Origin: Rhodoplanes sp963712435
Lineage (GTDB): Bacteria; Pseudomonadota; Alphaproteobacteria; Rhizobiales; Xanthobacteraceae
Assembly: GCA_963712435.1 (NCBI GenBank)
Contig: CAVQIB010000003.1
Location: forward strand, 434,001 to 498,000
Reading direction: 5' to 3'
DNA: 64,000 nt
A program made the position numbers and the translations under genes. The notes beneath the pieces were generated by a model that searched no databases, was not told the DNA's origin, and saw only the letters and a list, made by a program, of their open reading frames with translations. Shown piece by piece: positions 35,026 through 43,840 of the stretch; within the stretch, counting starts at the first letter, position 1; the number at the start of each line of letters is the position of its first letter.

Positions 35026-35670
35026 ATGAACCGGAGAACCACCTTCTTCTTGTTTCTGATGACGCTGCACGGCTCGCTCTTGGTCACGAGCACGGTCGCC
35101 GGATCAAAGCTGTTCGCCCTCCCCTTCGGCCTCTCCGCAAGCGCCACGGTCGTCAGCTACATGCTGACATTCGTGGTGCTCGACACCATCGCCGAACTCT
35201 ACGGGGACAAGCCGCCCAGGCTGGTGATCAATCTCGGCCTGGTCGGGATGGCTCTCTCCGCCCTCTATTTCAAACTGACGATCGCGCTGCCGCCGGCGGA
35301 AATGTGGACGCATCAGTCGGCGTTCGAGACGGTGCTCAGTGCTTCCTGGCGCATTTGGCTTGCGGGATGGCTCGCTTACCTCGCAAGCCAGTATCTCGAT
35401 CTTTGGGGCTTCCTCAAAATGCGCGATCTGACACGCGGGAAAGCGCCGCTCGCCGTCCGCGCCTTTGTCGGAATGCTGGTGGGCCAATTGTTCGACACCG
35501 TCATCTTCATCACCATCGCGTTCTACGGAGTGATCCCGCTCGCGCCGGCAATGGTGGGGCAATACCTTATTAAGGTGGCGGTCGCCTCGCTTGGTGCTCC
35601 CCTCGTTTCGCTCGCGGTATTGTCGGCCAACCGTTTCCTCGCCGACGCGAAGACGTCGCCGGCCGTTTGA
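35026..35670 (+). CDS. Queuosine precursor transporter (YhhQ/VUT family)
   Basis: 214-residue membrane protein with six or seven helices. It imports queuine precursors (preQ0/preQ1) for tRNA queuosine synthesis. The family signature near the C-terminus is present: VGMLVGQLFDTVIFITIAFY. The N-terminal SKLFALPFGLSASATVVSYM and LDTIAELYG also fit. It is divergent from the GAF-TIR gene with 160 bp between them. That gap has an AT-rich promoter-like tract (ttatctataacgtacacgtg). Confidence 0.88.
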   Translation: MNRRTTFFLFLMTLHGSLLVTSTVAGSKLFALPFGLSASATVVSYMLTFVVLDTIAELYGDKPPRLVINLGLVGMALSALYFKLTIALPPAEMWTHQSAFETVLSASWRIWLAGWLAYLASQYLDLWGFLKMRDLTRGKAPLAVRAFVGMLVGQLFDTVIFITIAFYGVIPLAPAMVGQYLIKVAVASLGAPLVSLAVLSANRFLADAKTSPAV

Positions 35671-35963
35671 GGCGGACGCGCATTTCGAATGCCTCCAGTC
35701 GGCTCACGCTAAATTGAATAAGGCCTGCCGCGCGCGCCACATCTTCGCGGCAGCAATGGCTAAGTATTTGATAAATTAGCAGCGCAAGATGGAAAGCATT
35801 AGTAGATTAAGCCTAGTCCATGAGCAGTAGTGATAGGACATTAATCTTCCAATTGGCGCCGATTGAACAAATCCTCGAAACCGTCCGTGCGCCCACCATT
35901 TAGGAAAGTACGAATCCGGCGCTGCCGCGTTTTCATTGCATCGTGACAAACAAGGAGACACGC

Positions 35964-36221
35964 ATGTCCATTCTCGCTTGGATCATTCTCGGGCTGATCG
36001 CCGGCTTTGTCGGAAGTCGGATCGTCGACAGCGAAGGCAAGGGCCTGTTCCTGAACATCGCGCTCGGCATTGTCGGCGCGATCGTCGGTGGGGTGATTTT
36101 CAGCGCGTTCGGCGCTACCGGCGTTACGGGCGTCAACCTCTACAGCATGATCGTCGCGGTGATCGGCTCGATCGTCGTGCTGTGGATCTATCACTCCGTG
36201 AGTGGGCGACGCGCGGTGTGA
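35964..36221 (+). CDS. GlsB/YeaQ/YmgE family stress-associated membrane protein
   Basis: 85-residue protein with three hydrophobic segments and Gly-rich helices (AWIILGLIAGFVGSRIVDSE, IALGIVGAIVGGVIFSAFGA, IVAVIGSIVVLWIYH), the standard pattern of this family. ATG 35964 has AAGGAGA 8 bp upstream; the in-frame start at 35943 would contain that site. It is the first of four small envelope/stress-type genes in a row. Precise function unknown. Confidence 0.88.
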   Translation: MSILAWIILGLIAGFVGSRIVDSEGKGLFLNIALGIVGAIVGGVIFSAFGATGVTGVNLYSMIVAVIGSIVVLWIYHSVSGRRAV

Positions 36222-36278
36222 CGCGAGCGCGCGCCGCCCGTTCAAATCCGATCAACATCGCACTAAAGGGAGCAAGCA

Positions 36279-36735
36279 ATGGGATTCCTCGATGACGTGC
36301 TGGGGTCCGCGGTTCCCGGAGGCAAGGTCTCCAAACCGCTGATGCTCGCCCTGCTCGCACTGCTCGCGTCGGGCGCCTTGTTCAGAAGCGGCGGGCGCGA
36401 GACGCCACCCGTCACCGCCGACCCGACGCGCGCACCCGCCGACGAGGGCGGCGGTCTGCTCGAGGGTCTGGGCGGTCTGCTCGACCGCTTCCGCCAGAGC
36501 GGTCACGGCAAGGTGGCCGAACTCGTGGATCGGCACAGGGCCGAACGAACCGGTGACGCCCGGCCAAGTGGGGAACGCGCTCGGCCCGAACGTCATCAAG
36601 ACGATCGCCGAGCGGGCCGGCATGTCGGAAGAAGAACTCATCCGGCAACTGTCGCAGGTTCTTCCGGGCGTCGTCGACAAGCTGACGCCCCGGGGCCGGC
36701 TTCCCACTGCGGCCGATCTCGACCAGATGCGCTGA
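36279..36735 (+). pseudogene. YidB family (DUF937) protein, frameshifted as sequenced
   Basis: The N-terminus MGFLDDVLGSAVPGGK and the Gly-rich LLEGLGGLLDRFRQSGHG are typical of YidB. Near 36528 the frame changes, and the conserved C-terminal half follows: VTPGQVGNALGPNVIKTIAE, AGMSEEELIRQLSQVLPGVV, ending at TGA 36733-36735. The expected joint is ELVDSWIGTGPNEPVTP, of which WIGTGPNEPV is readable in the second frame, so a short deletion explains the break. Function unknown. Confidence 0.82.
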
Positions 36736-36739
36736 ACGC

Positions 36740-36762
36740 GCGGCGCGGCTTCGCCGCGCCGC
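36740..36762. terminator. Strong hairpin after yidB
   Basis: GCGGCGCGGC and GCCGCGCCGC form a perfect 10-bp stem with a TTC loop, 5 bp after the stop codon. No clear U-run follows (tctaacc). Likely terminator or message-end stabiliser between yidB and the metallopeptidase gene. Confidence 0.55.
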
Positions 36763-36800
36763 TCTAACCGGTCCGCTCAGGTCGCCACAGAGGGTCGATC

Positions 36801-37685
36801 ATGCGTATTGATGAACTCCCGCGCAGCGAGAACATCGACGACCGCCGTGGCGTGCGCATGCGCCGCGGCGGGATCGGGTTCGGGACGCTCCTCGTGCTTG
36901 CCCTGATCGGCTGGGCGCTCGGCATCGATCCGCGTCTCCTGATCGGCGGGGCGGAAGTCCTGACCGGCGGGCAGCAATCGCAACCGCCGTCTGCGTCCGA
37001 CACCGCGCGACCGGGCGCCGCGCCCTCCGACCAGATGAAGGAGTTCGTCTCCGCGGTGCTCGGCAGCACGGAGGTGCAGTGGACCGAAGTGTTCGCGCAG
37101 GGCAATGCGCGCTATCAGGCGCCGAAACTCGTGATGTTCTCGGGCGCCACCTCGTCGGCCTGCGGATTCGCCCAAGCCGCCATGGGACCGTTCTATTGCC
37201 CGAACGACCGTCAGGTGTATCTCGACACGTCGTTCTTCGAGGATTTGCAGCGGCGCTTCGGCGCCTGCCAATCCGAAAAGGCCTGCCAGTTCTCGCAGGC
37301 TTATGTGATCGCCCACGAAGTCGGCCATCACGTGCAGAACCTCCTCGGTATCCTGCCGCGCCTGCAACAGATGCAGCAAGGGATGGACCGGGGCGACGCC
37401 AATCGTCTGCAGGTCATGGCCGAGCTGCAGGCGGACTGCCTTGCCGGCGTATGGGCGAACCGCTCGGAGCAGCGATGGAAGTTCCTCGACCCGGGCGATG
37501 TCGAGACGGCGCTGCAGACGGCGTCCGCCATCGGCGACGATCGCCTGCAGCGCCGGTCGCAGGGCTATGTGGTGCCCGACGCCTTCACGCACGGCTCATC
37601 CCAGCAGCGCGTGCGGTGGTTCAGCACCGGGCTGAAGTCGGGCGAGATCACGAGCTGCGATACGTTCAACGCCGCGCAGCTTTGA
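36801..37685 (+). CDS. Neutral zinc metallopeptidase (YpfJ family)
   Basis: 294-residue membrane-anchored zinc protease-like protein. A cytoplasmic Arg-rich start (RSENIDDRRGVRMRRGG) precedes one membrane helix at about 25-42 and a periplasmic domain with the HExxH motif in YVIAHEVGHHVQNLLG. FYCPNDRQVYLDTSFFEDL and MAELQADCLAGVWA complete the family signature, the latter probably supplying a third zinc ligand. Substrate unknown. Confidence 0.92.
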   Translation: MRIDELPRSENIDDRRGVRMRRGGIGFGTLLVLALIGWALGIDPRLLIGGAEVLTGGQQSQPPSASDTARPGAAPSDQMKEFVSAVLGSTEVQWTEVFAQGNARYQAPKLVMFSGATSSACGFAQAAMGPFYCPNDRQVYLDTSFFEDLQRRFGACQSEKACQFSQAYVIAHEVGHHVQNLLGILPRLQQMQQGMDRGDANRLQVMAELQADCLAGVWANRSEQRWKFLDPGDVETALQTASAIGDDRLQRRSQGYVVPDAFTHGSSQQRVRWFSTGLKSGEITSCDTFNAAQL

Positions 37686-37824
37686 GTGCGGCTTTGCGTC
37701 GATGAACCGGAACCCGGCCGTCCGGAATGCGCTTTCGAGGGAAGCAGGCGAAGGCGAGGAAGCAAGCAAGGCCGCGCTGTCGATCGAAGATCGCGTGCGA
37801 AAACCACCGAGCGAGGAGCATCCC

Positions 37825-38286
37825 ATGAGCATTTTCGGCAAGATCATGTCATCCATTTTCGGGCGGGCGAACGCAGAAGGCGCCGCGCCCACAGCGCCCA
37901 CTCCCGGCGCGCCACCCTCCAGCGCGTCTCCCTCCATCGCCCCGGCAGCGCCTGCCTCGGGCGCGCCGGCCCCGGGCGGAACGCCCGCCGGCGCCACGAC
38001 GGGTTCGGCGCCGGCCGGATCGGCCGCCCAAGTCGACGTCGCGGCAATCCTCACCAAGCTTGCCACCGAGAAGAGGGAGAAGCTCGACTGGCGCCACTCG
38101 ATCGTCGACCTGATGAAACTGCTCGATCTCGACAGCAGCATGTCCGCGCGCAAGGAGCTCGCAAAGGAGCTGCAGTACTCCGGCAATCTAAACGACTCCG
38201 CCTCGATGAATGTGTGGCTGCACAGGCAGGTCATGCAGAAGCTCGCCGCGAACGGCGGCAAGGTGCCGGAGGATTTGCGGGCCTGA
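37825..38286 (+). CDS. DUF3597 domain protein
   Basis: 153 residues. The N-terminus MSIFGKIMSSIFG is followed by an Ala/Pro/Gly-rich linker (about 15-70) and then the conserved DUF3597 helical domain: VDVAAILTKLATEKREKLDW, RHSIVDLMKLLDLDSSMSAR, KELAKELQYSGNLNDSASMN. ATG 37825 was chosen for its GAGGAG site 9 bp upstream. The unit follows the metallopeptidase closely. Function unknown; homologues are sometimes placed near LysM-type cell-wall proteins. Confidence 0.85.
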   Translation: MSIFGKIMSSIFGRANAEGAAPTAPTPGAPPSSASPSIAPAAPASGAPAPGGTPAGATTGSAPAGSAAQVDVAAILTKLATEKREKLDWRHSIVDLMKLLDLDSSMSARKELAKELQYSGNLNDSASMNVWLHRQVMQKLAANGGKVPEDLRA

Positions 38287-38350
38287 GACGAAATCCGGCG
38301 ACGCGAGTAACGGGCGCTCGTCGGCGGCGCGCGGACGGGCGGACGTCTGT

Positions 38351-39298
38351 TCACGCGCCCATCAGCCAAATGAACAGGCCCATGGTGGGAAGCGACAGAA
38401 CCGTGCTGAAGAACAGGGTCGAGGCCATTTCCTGTTCGGCCTTCTGGAACTGAACGGCGAGGATCACGCAGAGCGAGGAGGTCGGGATCGCCATCGCGAG
38501 CACGGCTTCCTCGCTCGACCTTTGCGGCAGGTCGACGAGCGCAAGCAGGCCCCAGACCGCGGCCGGCATGACCAGATTGCGCGCAACCGTCGAAACGGCG
38601 ACGGGAAGGTCCAAGGCGATGCGCCGGCTGTAAAGGATGATGCCCGAGGCGAACAACGCCGCTCCGCCGGTCGCCTTGCCGAGCAGCACCAGCGACTCGC
38701 GAAAGACCGCCGGAATCTTCAGGTCGAGCAGCATGATCGCGAAGGCCACGATCGGCGCCCAGACGATCGGCTGCTTGAAGGTCGCGAGCACATGATCGAA
38801 CGCGGACTTGCGTTCGGCTTGCGCGGCATTTGTCTGCGCGGCGCCGAGCGACAGCAGAATCATGCAGGCGGGAAGCTGCACGACATTCAGGACGAGGCCG
38901 CTGACCGCCACGGGAATCGTGGCGGCGACGTCGCCGAACAGATAGCCGAGCACCGGGAAGCCGACAAAGGCGACCGACGGCGCGCCGATCGCGAGCGCCT
39001 GGAGCGATGCCGTCATCAGGTCGCGGCCGCACAGGAAACGCGCGATCAGGAAGGGGACGAAAAACCCCAGAATCATGGCGATGACGATGACCGCGGCGAG
39101 CGACGCGTCGGCCGTCAGCTGATCGCGCGGGATCGCCACCATGCCGGCGAACAACAGCATCGGCAGCGCGTACAGCATGACCATGCGGTTGAGCACGGTC
39201 GCCTGCTTGGCGTCGAAGTCGTGGTGCCACCCGGCGACCACGCCCATCAGCAGCGTCACGATTACGGGCAGCAGCGCGCCGATCACCGTCATGAACAC
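38351..39298 (-). CDS. AEC family transporter (auxin efflux carrier type)
   Basis: 315-residue membrane protein with about ten helices in two repeats of five. Typical features are LPVIVTLLMGVVAG at the start, LNRMVMLYALPMLLFAGM, ALAIGAPSVAFVGFPVLGYL, and a C-terminal repeat with AVLAMAIPTSSLCVILAVQF. Such carriers export organic acids or malonate-like compounds; the substrate is not predictable here. Convergent with DUF3597. Confidence 0.88.
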   Translation of the reverse strand: MFMTVIGALLPVIVTLLMGVVAGWHHDFDAKQATVLNRMVMLYALPMLLFAGMVAIPRDQLTADASLAAVIVIAMILGFFVPFLIARFLCGRDLMTASLQALAIGAPSVAFVGFPVLGYLFGDVAATIPVAVSGLVLNVVQLPACMILLSLGAAQTNAAQAERKSAFDHVLATFKQPIVWAPIVAFAIMLLDLKIPAVFRESLVLLGKATGGAALFASGIILYSRRIALDLPVAVSTVARNLVMPAAVWGLLALVDLPQRSSEEAVLAMAIPTSSLCVILAVQFQKAEQEMASTLFFSTVLSLPTMGLFIWLMGA

Positions 39299-39348
39299 GC
39301 GGAGAGCCTCCTCTTGCAGTCATAACCGCGCCGTCGGAAAAACAAGCC

Positions 39349-41181
39349 TTACCGCGCCGCAATCGGCTCGGCGCTCGCAATATCGATCAGGCGGAACTGC
39401 ACGCGCTCCACGCCCTGCCAGCGGTCGAGCGCGAGGCAGCCCGCCGCGTGCACGCTGCGCCCGCGGTTTTCCGTGAGCGCGCGCCCGAGCGGCTGGCCCG
39501 CCGCACGAAAGGCGATCGCCTCGACCGCCGCGCCGTCGTTCGCCTTGAGGCGCGCGCGGACATGCGCCTGTCCCACTTCCTCGACATAGGCGAGCGTGTG
39601 CGCGGGCAGCGCGAGGATCGGCTCGGGATTGCCGGCGCCATAGGGTCCGGCGCGCGCGATCACGTGACAGAGCTCGGGCGTGACGGCGGCGGCGGAAACG
39701 GCCGCGTCGACGCGGAGCGCGGAGTCGCGCCGCGCCGCCTCGACCGGTCCCGCGAGCGCCTCTTCGAGAAACGCGCGAAAGCCCGCGAGCGCGTCTTTGC
39801 GCAAGGTGACGCCGGCCGCCATCGCATGGCCGCCGCCCTTGAGGAGCAAGCCTTCGGCGACCGCCCGCTTGACGGCGCGTCCGAGATCGACGCCCGCGAT
39901 CGAACGCCCCGATCCCGTGCCCTTCCCGCCCGGTTCGAGCGCGATCGCGAAGGCCGGGCGGCCGAACCGCTCCTTCAGCCGGGCGGCGACGAGCCCGACC
40001 ACGCCCGGGTGCCAGTTCGCCGCCGCGGTGACGATGACCGCGCCTTTCTCTTCAACGCCGAGCGCCGCCATCGCCTCGGCCTCGGCTTCGGCGACCGCCG
40101 CCTGCTCGATCGCCTGGCGCTCGCGGTTGAGCCGATCGAGCTCGGCCGCGATGCGGCCCGCCTCCACGGTGTCGTCGAGCATCAGGAGCCGCGCGCCGAG
40201 ATCGGCCCGGCCGATCCGCCCGCCCGCATTGATGCGCGGACCGAGCAGGAAGCCGAGATGCCATGGCTCGGGCGGCCCGGACAGACGCGCGATGTCCATC
40301 AGCGCGGTGAGGCCGATGCGCTCGCGACGGCGCATCGCGATCAGGCCCTTGCGGACGAAGGCGCGATTGAGCCCGGTCAGCGGCGCCATGTCCGCGACCG
40401 TGCCGAGCGCGACGAGGTCGAGATATTCAAGCAGATCGGGTTCCGGCCGCGCCGTCGTCCAGAACCCGCGCCGGCGCAGCTCGCGGTTCGTCGCGACCAC
40501 CGTCATCAGGACGAGCCCGACGGCGGCGAGCTGGCCGAGGCCCGAGACATCGTCGAGCCGGTTGGGATTGACGACCGCGACCGCCGGCGGCAGCGTCTCG
40601 TCGGCAAGGTGATGGTCGATGACGATCACGTCGACGCCGAGCCGTTGCGCCTCCATCAGCGGCTCGACGCTGGTCGTGCCGCAGTCGACGGCGACGATCA
40701 GGCGCGCCCCGCGCTCCGCCAGCGCGCGCACCGCCTCGACATTCGGCCCATAGCCTTCGAACAGGCGGTCGGGGATGTAGACGATGGGTTTGAGTCCGGC
40801 CCGCCGGAGAAACAGCGCGGCAAGCGCGCTCGCAGTCGCGCCATCGACATCGTAGTCGCCGAACACGGCGACGCATTCGCCGCGCTCGGCCGCGTCGGCA
40901 AGCCGCGCCGCGGCGGCCTCCATCGCGGTCAGGACATGCGGATCAGGCATCAGCCGGCGGATCGCCGGATCGAGATAGGCTTCGACCGCGTCCGCCTCGA
41001 CGTCGCGCCCGGCGAGGATGCGGGCAAGCAGTTCCGGCACGCCGCAACGCTGAACGATGGCGAGCGCGCGCTGGGTTCCGCGTTCATTGAGCCGGTCGCG
41101 CCACGCGCGCCCGGTGGCCGAACGCTCGACGCCGAGAAAGGCGCGGGCGGGCGGGGGAGCCGTTAAGCCGTCTCTCAGCAT
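39349..41181 (-). CDS. recJ: Single-stranded-DNA-specific exonuclease RecJ
   Basis: 610 residues. 5'-3' ssDNA exonuclease of recombination and mismatch repair. The DHH phosphoesterase motifs are present: VFGDYDVDGATASALAALFL (metal-binding at 109-114), VAVDCGTTSVEP, VIVIDHHLADE, and LGPRINAGGRIG. DHHA1 (GVVGLVAARLKERFGRPAFA, LKGGGHAMAAGVTL) and an OB-fold C-terminus follow. Length is normal. The reading frame is intact, in contrast with the many frameshifted genes elsewhere. Confidence 0.96.
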   Translation of the reverse strand: MLRDGLTAPPPARAFLGVERSATGRAWRDRLNERGTQRALAIVQRCGVPELLARILAGRDVEADAVEAYLDPAIRRLMPDPHVLTAMEAAAARLADAAERGECVAVFGDYDVDGATASALAALFLRRAGLKPIVYIPDRLFEGYGPNVEAVRALAERGARLIVAVDCGTTSVEPLMEAQRLGVDVIVIDHHLADETLPPAVAVVNPNRLDDVSGLGQLAAVGLVLMTVVATNRELRRRGFWTTARPEPDLLEYLDLVALGTVADMAPLTGLNRAFVRKGLIAMRRRERIGLTALMDIARLSGPPEPWHLGFLLGPRINAGGRIGRADLGARLLMLDDTVEAGRIAAELDRLNRERQAIEQAAVAEAEAEAMAALGVEEKGAVIVTAAANWHPGVVGLVAARLKERFGRPAFAIALEPGGKGTGSGRSIAGVDLGRAVKRAVAEGLLLKGGGHAMAAGVTLRKDALAGFRAFLEEALAGPVEAARRDSALRVDAAVSAAAVTPELCHVIARAGPYGAGNPEPILALPAHTLAYVEEVGQAHVRARLKANDGAAVEAIAFRAAGQPLGRALTENRGRSVHAAGCLALDRWQGVERVQFRLIDIASAEPIAAR

Positions 41182-41385
41182 GCATTATGGGTGGGCTGAC
41201 TGCCCATTCGTTTCAAGCGAATAAGTCAGATACCGGCTGATGGGCGACGCATCATTCCGGACGCCGAGCGAAGGGAGGCTGTCGGGAGTCCACTTCCCGT
41301 ATCTCTGGAATATCGATTCCGGGCTCGCCGCGGCGCAGCTCGCCGCGCAATTACAGGCCGGCGGATGGCGGGACCCCGCCCCGCC

Positions 41386-42447
41386 TTACTCCATTTGGAA
41401 CTTGTCGGTCTTGCGGTGCTCGGCGCGAATCCAGCGGATCGTGCCCGTGGTCGAGCGCATCACCACCGTCTCGGTCTCGATCACGCCCGGTCGGAAGCGC
41501 ACCCCGCGCAGCATCGAGCCGTTCACGACGCCGGTCGCGGCGAACACGCAATCGCCGTGCACCAGGTCTTCGAGCACGTATTTCTTCTTCGGGTCGCGAA
41601 CGCCGAGCCGGCGCGCCTGCGCGCGCTTGGATTCGTTGTCGAGGATCAGCCGTCCCTGGAACTGCCCGCCGATGCAGCGCAGCGCGGCGGCGGCGAGCAC
41701 GCCCTCGGGCGCTCCCCCGATGCCGAGATAAATGTCGACGCCGGTTGCGTCCGGATCGGCGGTATGGATCACGCCGGCGACGTCGCCGTCGCTGATCAGC
41801 TGCACCGCCGCGCCGGTGCGCCGCACGGCGGCGATCAGATCGGCATGGCGCGGCCGGTCGAGAATCAGAGCGGTGATCTCGTGCGCCTTAACCCCCTTCG
41901 CCATCGCGAGCGCGTGGATGTTGTGCTCGGGCTTGGCGTCGAGATCGACGATGCCCACCGGATAGCCTGGGCCGATCGCGATCTTGTCCATATAGACATC
42001 GGGCACGTTGAGGAGAGCGCCGTCCTCGCTCATCGCCATCGTGGTGATTGCGCCCGGCAACGCCTTGGCGCACAGGGTCTTGCCTTCGAGCGGCGCGACG
42101 GCGACATCGACCTTCGGCCCCTTGCGGGCACCGACCTGTTCGCCGATGAACAGCATCGGCGCCTCTTCGCGCTCGCCCTCGCCGATGACCACGCTGCCCG
42201 CGAACGGAAGCCGGTTGAGTTCGCGCCACATGGCTTCCACCGCGGCCTGGTCGGCGGCCTTCTCATTGCCGCGCCCGCGCCACTGGGCGGCGGCGACCGC
42301 CGTCCGCTCGGTCACCCGCACGATCTCGATGGAGACGACGCGATCCATCGTCTCCCGCTGAGCGGCGGCGATCGAAGCACGCTGGACTCTGGCAAGCTCG
42401 CTCGCGCTCACGACTTTGGTTTCCTTCCCCTGAGAGCGGGCCGGCAT
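41386..42447 (-). CDS. glpX: Class II fructose-1,6-bisphosphatase
   Basis: 353 residues. Hydrolyses fructose-1,6-bisphosphate in gluconeogenesis (and sedoheptulose bisphosphate in some species). GlpX signatures: VVIGEGEREEAPMLFIGEQV with metal-binding acidic residues, DVAVAPLEGKTLCAK, LLNVPDVYMDKIAIGPGYP, and LISDGDVAGVI. It follows hom at a 14-bp distance, an arrangement shared with Bradyrhizobium relatives, where hom-glpX-recJ form one run. Confidence 0.95.
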   Translation of the reverse strand: MPARSQGKETKVVSASELARVQRASIAAAQRETMDRVVSIEIVRVTERTAVAAAQWRGRGNEKAADQAAVEAMWRELNRLPFAGSVVIGEGEREEAPMLFIGEQVGARKGPKVDVAVAPLEGKTLCAKALPGAITTMAMSEDGALLNVPDVYMDKIAIGPGYPVGIVDLDAKPEHNIHALAMAKGVKAHEITALILDRPRHADLIAAVRRTGAAVQLISDGDVAGVIHTADPDATGVDIYLGIGGAPEGVLAAAALRCIGGQFQGRLILDNESKRAQARRLGVRDPKKKYVLEDLVHGDCVFAATGVVNGSMLRGVRFRPGVIETETVVMRSTTGTIRWIRAEHRKTDKFQME

Positions 42448-42461
42448 AGCGGCCGACCTCG

Positions 42462-43787
42462 TTAATTCTTTTCGATCCGGATCACTTGCGGGCGTCCAGC
42501 AATGACGCCACGATTTTTAATTTCGCGCAAGGCTTTGTGAACGGCATCTTCTGTTGTCGCATAGGTGACAAGGATGACCGGCGCGGGTGAATGCGGGCTT
42601 TTCGGGTCGTCGCCGCCATGCGGCTCCGCATTGCGATGACGTTGCACGATCGATTCAAGAGAGATTTGCTCATCCGCAAGATGACGGGCGATGGTCGCGA
42701 AAGTTCCCGGCCGATCGACCGCCAGCAGCCGAATATAGTAGCCGCCCTCGTGCCGCTGCATCGGCGCGCGGCTGCTCGCCACGAGCGATGCGGTCGGCCT
42801 CCCGAACGGGGCCGGCCGCACCCCGCGTGCGATATCGCCCAAGTCGGAGACCACGGCGGAGGCGGTCGCCGCGCCGCCGGCCCCGGGCCCGACCAGGGTG
42901 ATCGGCGCGATGCCCTCGGCATCGATCGCGACGGCATTCGTCACGCCCATGACCTCCGCGAGCGGCGAACCGAGCCGAACCATGGTCGGGTGCACCCGCT
43001 GTTCGATGCCCTCCTCGGTGCGCACCGCCACCCCGAGCAGCTTGATGCGGTAACCAAGCTCAGCGGCGGCTTCGAGGTCCTCCGGCGCAATCGAGGAAAT
43101 CCCTTCAACAAAAACGGCTTCGGAGTTTACCTTGATACCGAACGCGAGGCTCGCAAGGAGAGAAAGCTTCTGCGCCGTGTCATAGCCTTCCACGTCGAAG
43201 GTGGGGTCGGCTTCGGCATAGCCCAATCGTTGTGCATCTTTAAGACAGTCGGCGAAGGGAAGCCGCTCCTGCTCCATCCGCGTGAGGATATAGTTGCAGG
43301 TGCCGTTGAGAATCCCGTAGACGCGATCGAAGGCGTTGCCGGCTAGCCCTTCGCGCAGCGTCTTGACGATCGGGATGGCGGCGCCCACCGCCGCCTCGAA
43401 GTCGAGGGCGGCACCGTGTTCCTCGGCGAGCGCGGCAAGCGCGACGCCGTGGCGCGCGAGCAGCGCCTTGTTCGCGGTCACCACGGACTTGCCCGCCTTG
43501 AGCGCCGTTTCGATCGCGCTTTTCGCCGGATCGCCGTCCCCGCCCATCAGTTCGACGAACACGTCTATCTCCGGATCGCGCGCAAGCGCGACGGGATCGC
43601 TCGCCCAGCGCAGGGGCTTGGAGCCAAGGTCGCGTTTCTTGGTGCGCGACCGCGCCGTCACCGCGACCACCTCGATCGGTCGGCCGCAGCGCAGCGCGAG
43701 CATGCCGGCTTCCTGCTCGACAAGGCGCGCGACCGCGCTGCCCACGGTTCCGAGCCCGGCCAGTCCAATTTTAAGCGGCGCGACCAT
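42462..43787 (-). CDS. hom: Homoserine dehydrogenase
   Basis: 441 residues. NAD(P)H-dependent reduction of aspartate semialdehyde on the way to threonine and methionine. The Rossmann segment IGLAGLGTVGSAVARLVEQE is at 7-26. Catalytic-domain marks are GILNGTCNYILTRME, AEADPTFDVEGYDTAQKLSL, and Lys residues typical of the family. The C-terminal ACT domain (YYIRLLAVDRPGTFATIARH) allows threonine feedback. It lies downstream of an aminotransferase gene and upstream of glpX. Confidence 0.96.
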   Translation of the reverse strand: MVAPLKIGLAGLGTVGSAVARLVEQEAGMLALRCGRPIEVVAVTARSRTKKRDLGSKPLRWASDPVALARDPEIDVFVELMGGDGDPAKSAIETALKAGKSVVTANKALLARHGVALAALAEEHGAALDFEAAVGAAIPIVKTLREGLAGNAFDRVYGILNGTCNYILTRMEQERLPFADCLKDAQRLGYAEADPTFDVEGYDTAQKLSLLASLAFGIKVNSEAVFVEGISSIAPEDLEAAAELGYRIKLLGVAVRTEEGIEQRVHPTMVRLGSPLAEVMGVTNAVAIDAEGIAPITLVGPGAGGAATASAVVSDLGDIARGVRPAPFGRPTASLVASSRAPMQRHEGGYYIRLLAVDRPGTFATIARHLADEQISLESIVQRHRNAEPHGGDDPKSPHSPAPVILVTYATTEDAVHKALREIKNRGVIAGRPQVIRIEKN

Positions 43788-43840
43788 TGGCGACCTGAAG
43801 CTTATTATTCCTTGCGTTCGTAGCAGCTTGGGGCACGAAG

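Noticed and set aside
36225..36260. tRNA-like GTTCAAATCC segment
   Set aside because: No acceptor stem, D-arm or anticodon arm can be formed around it.
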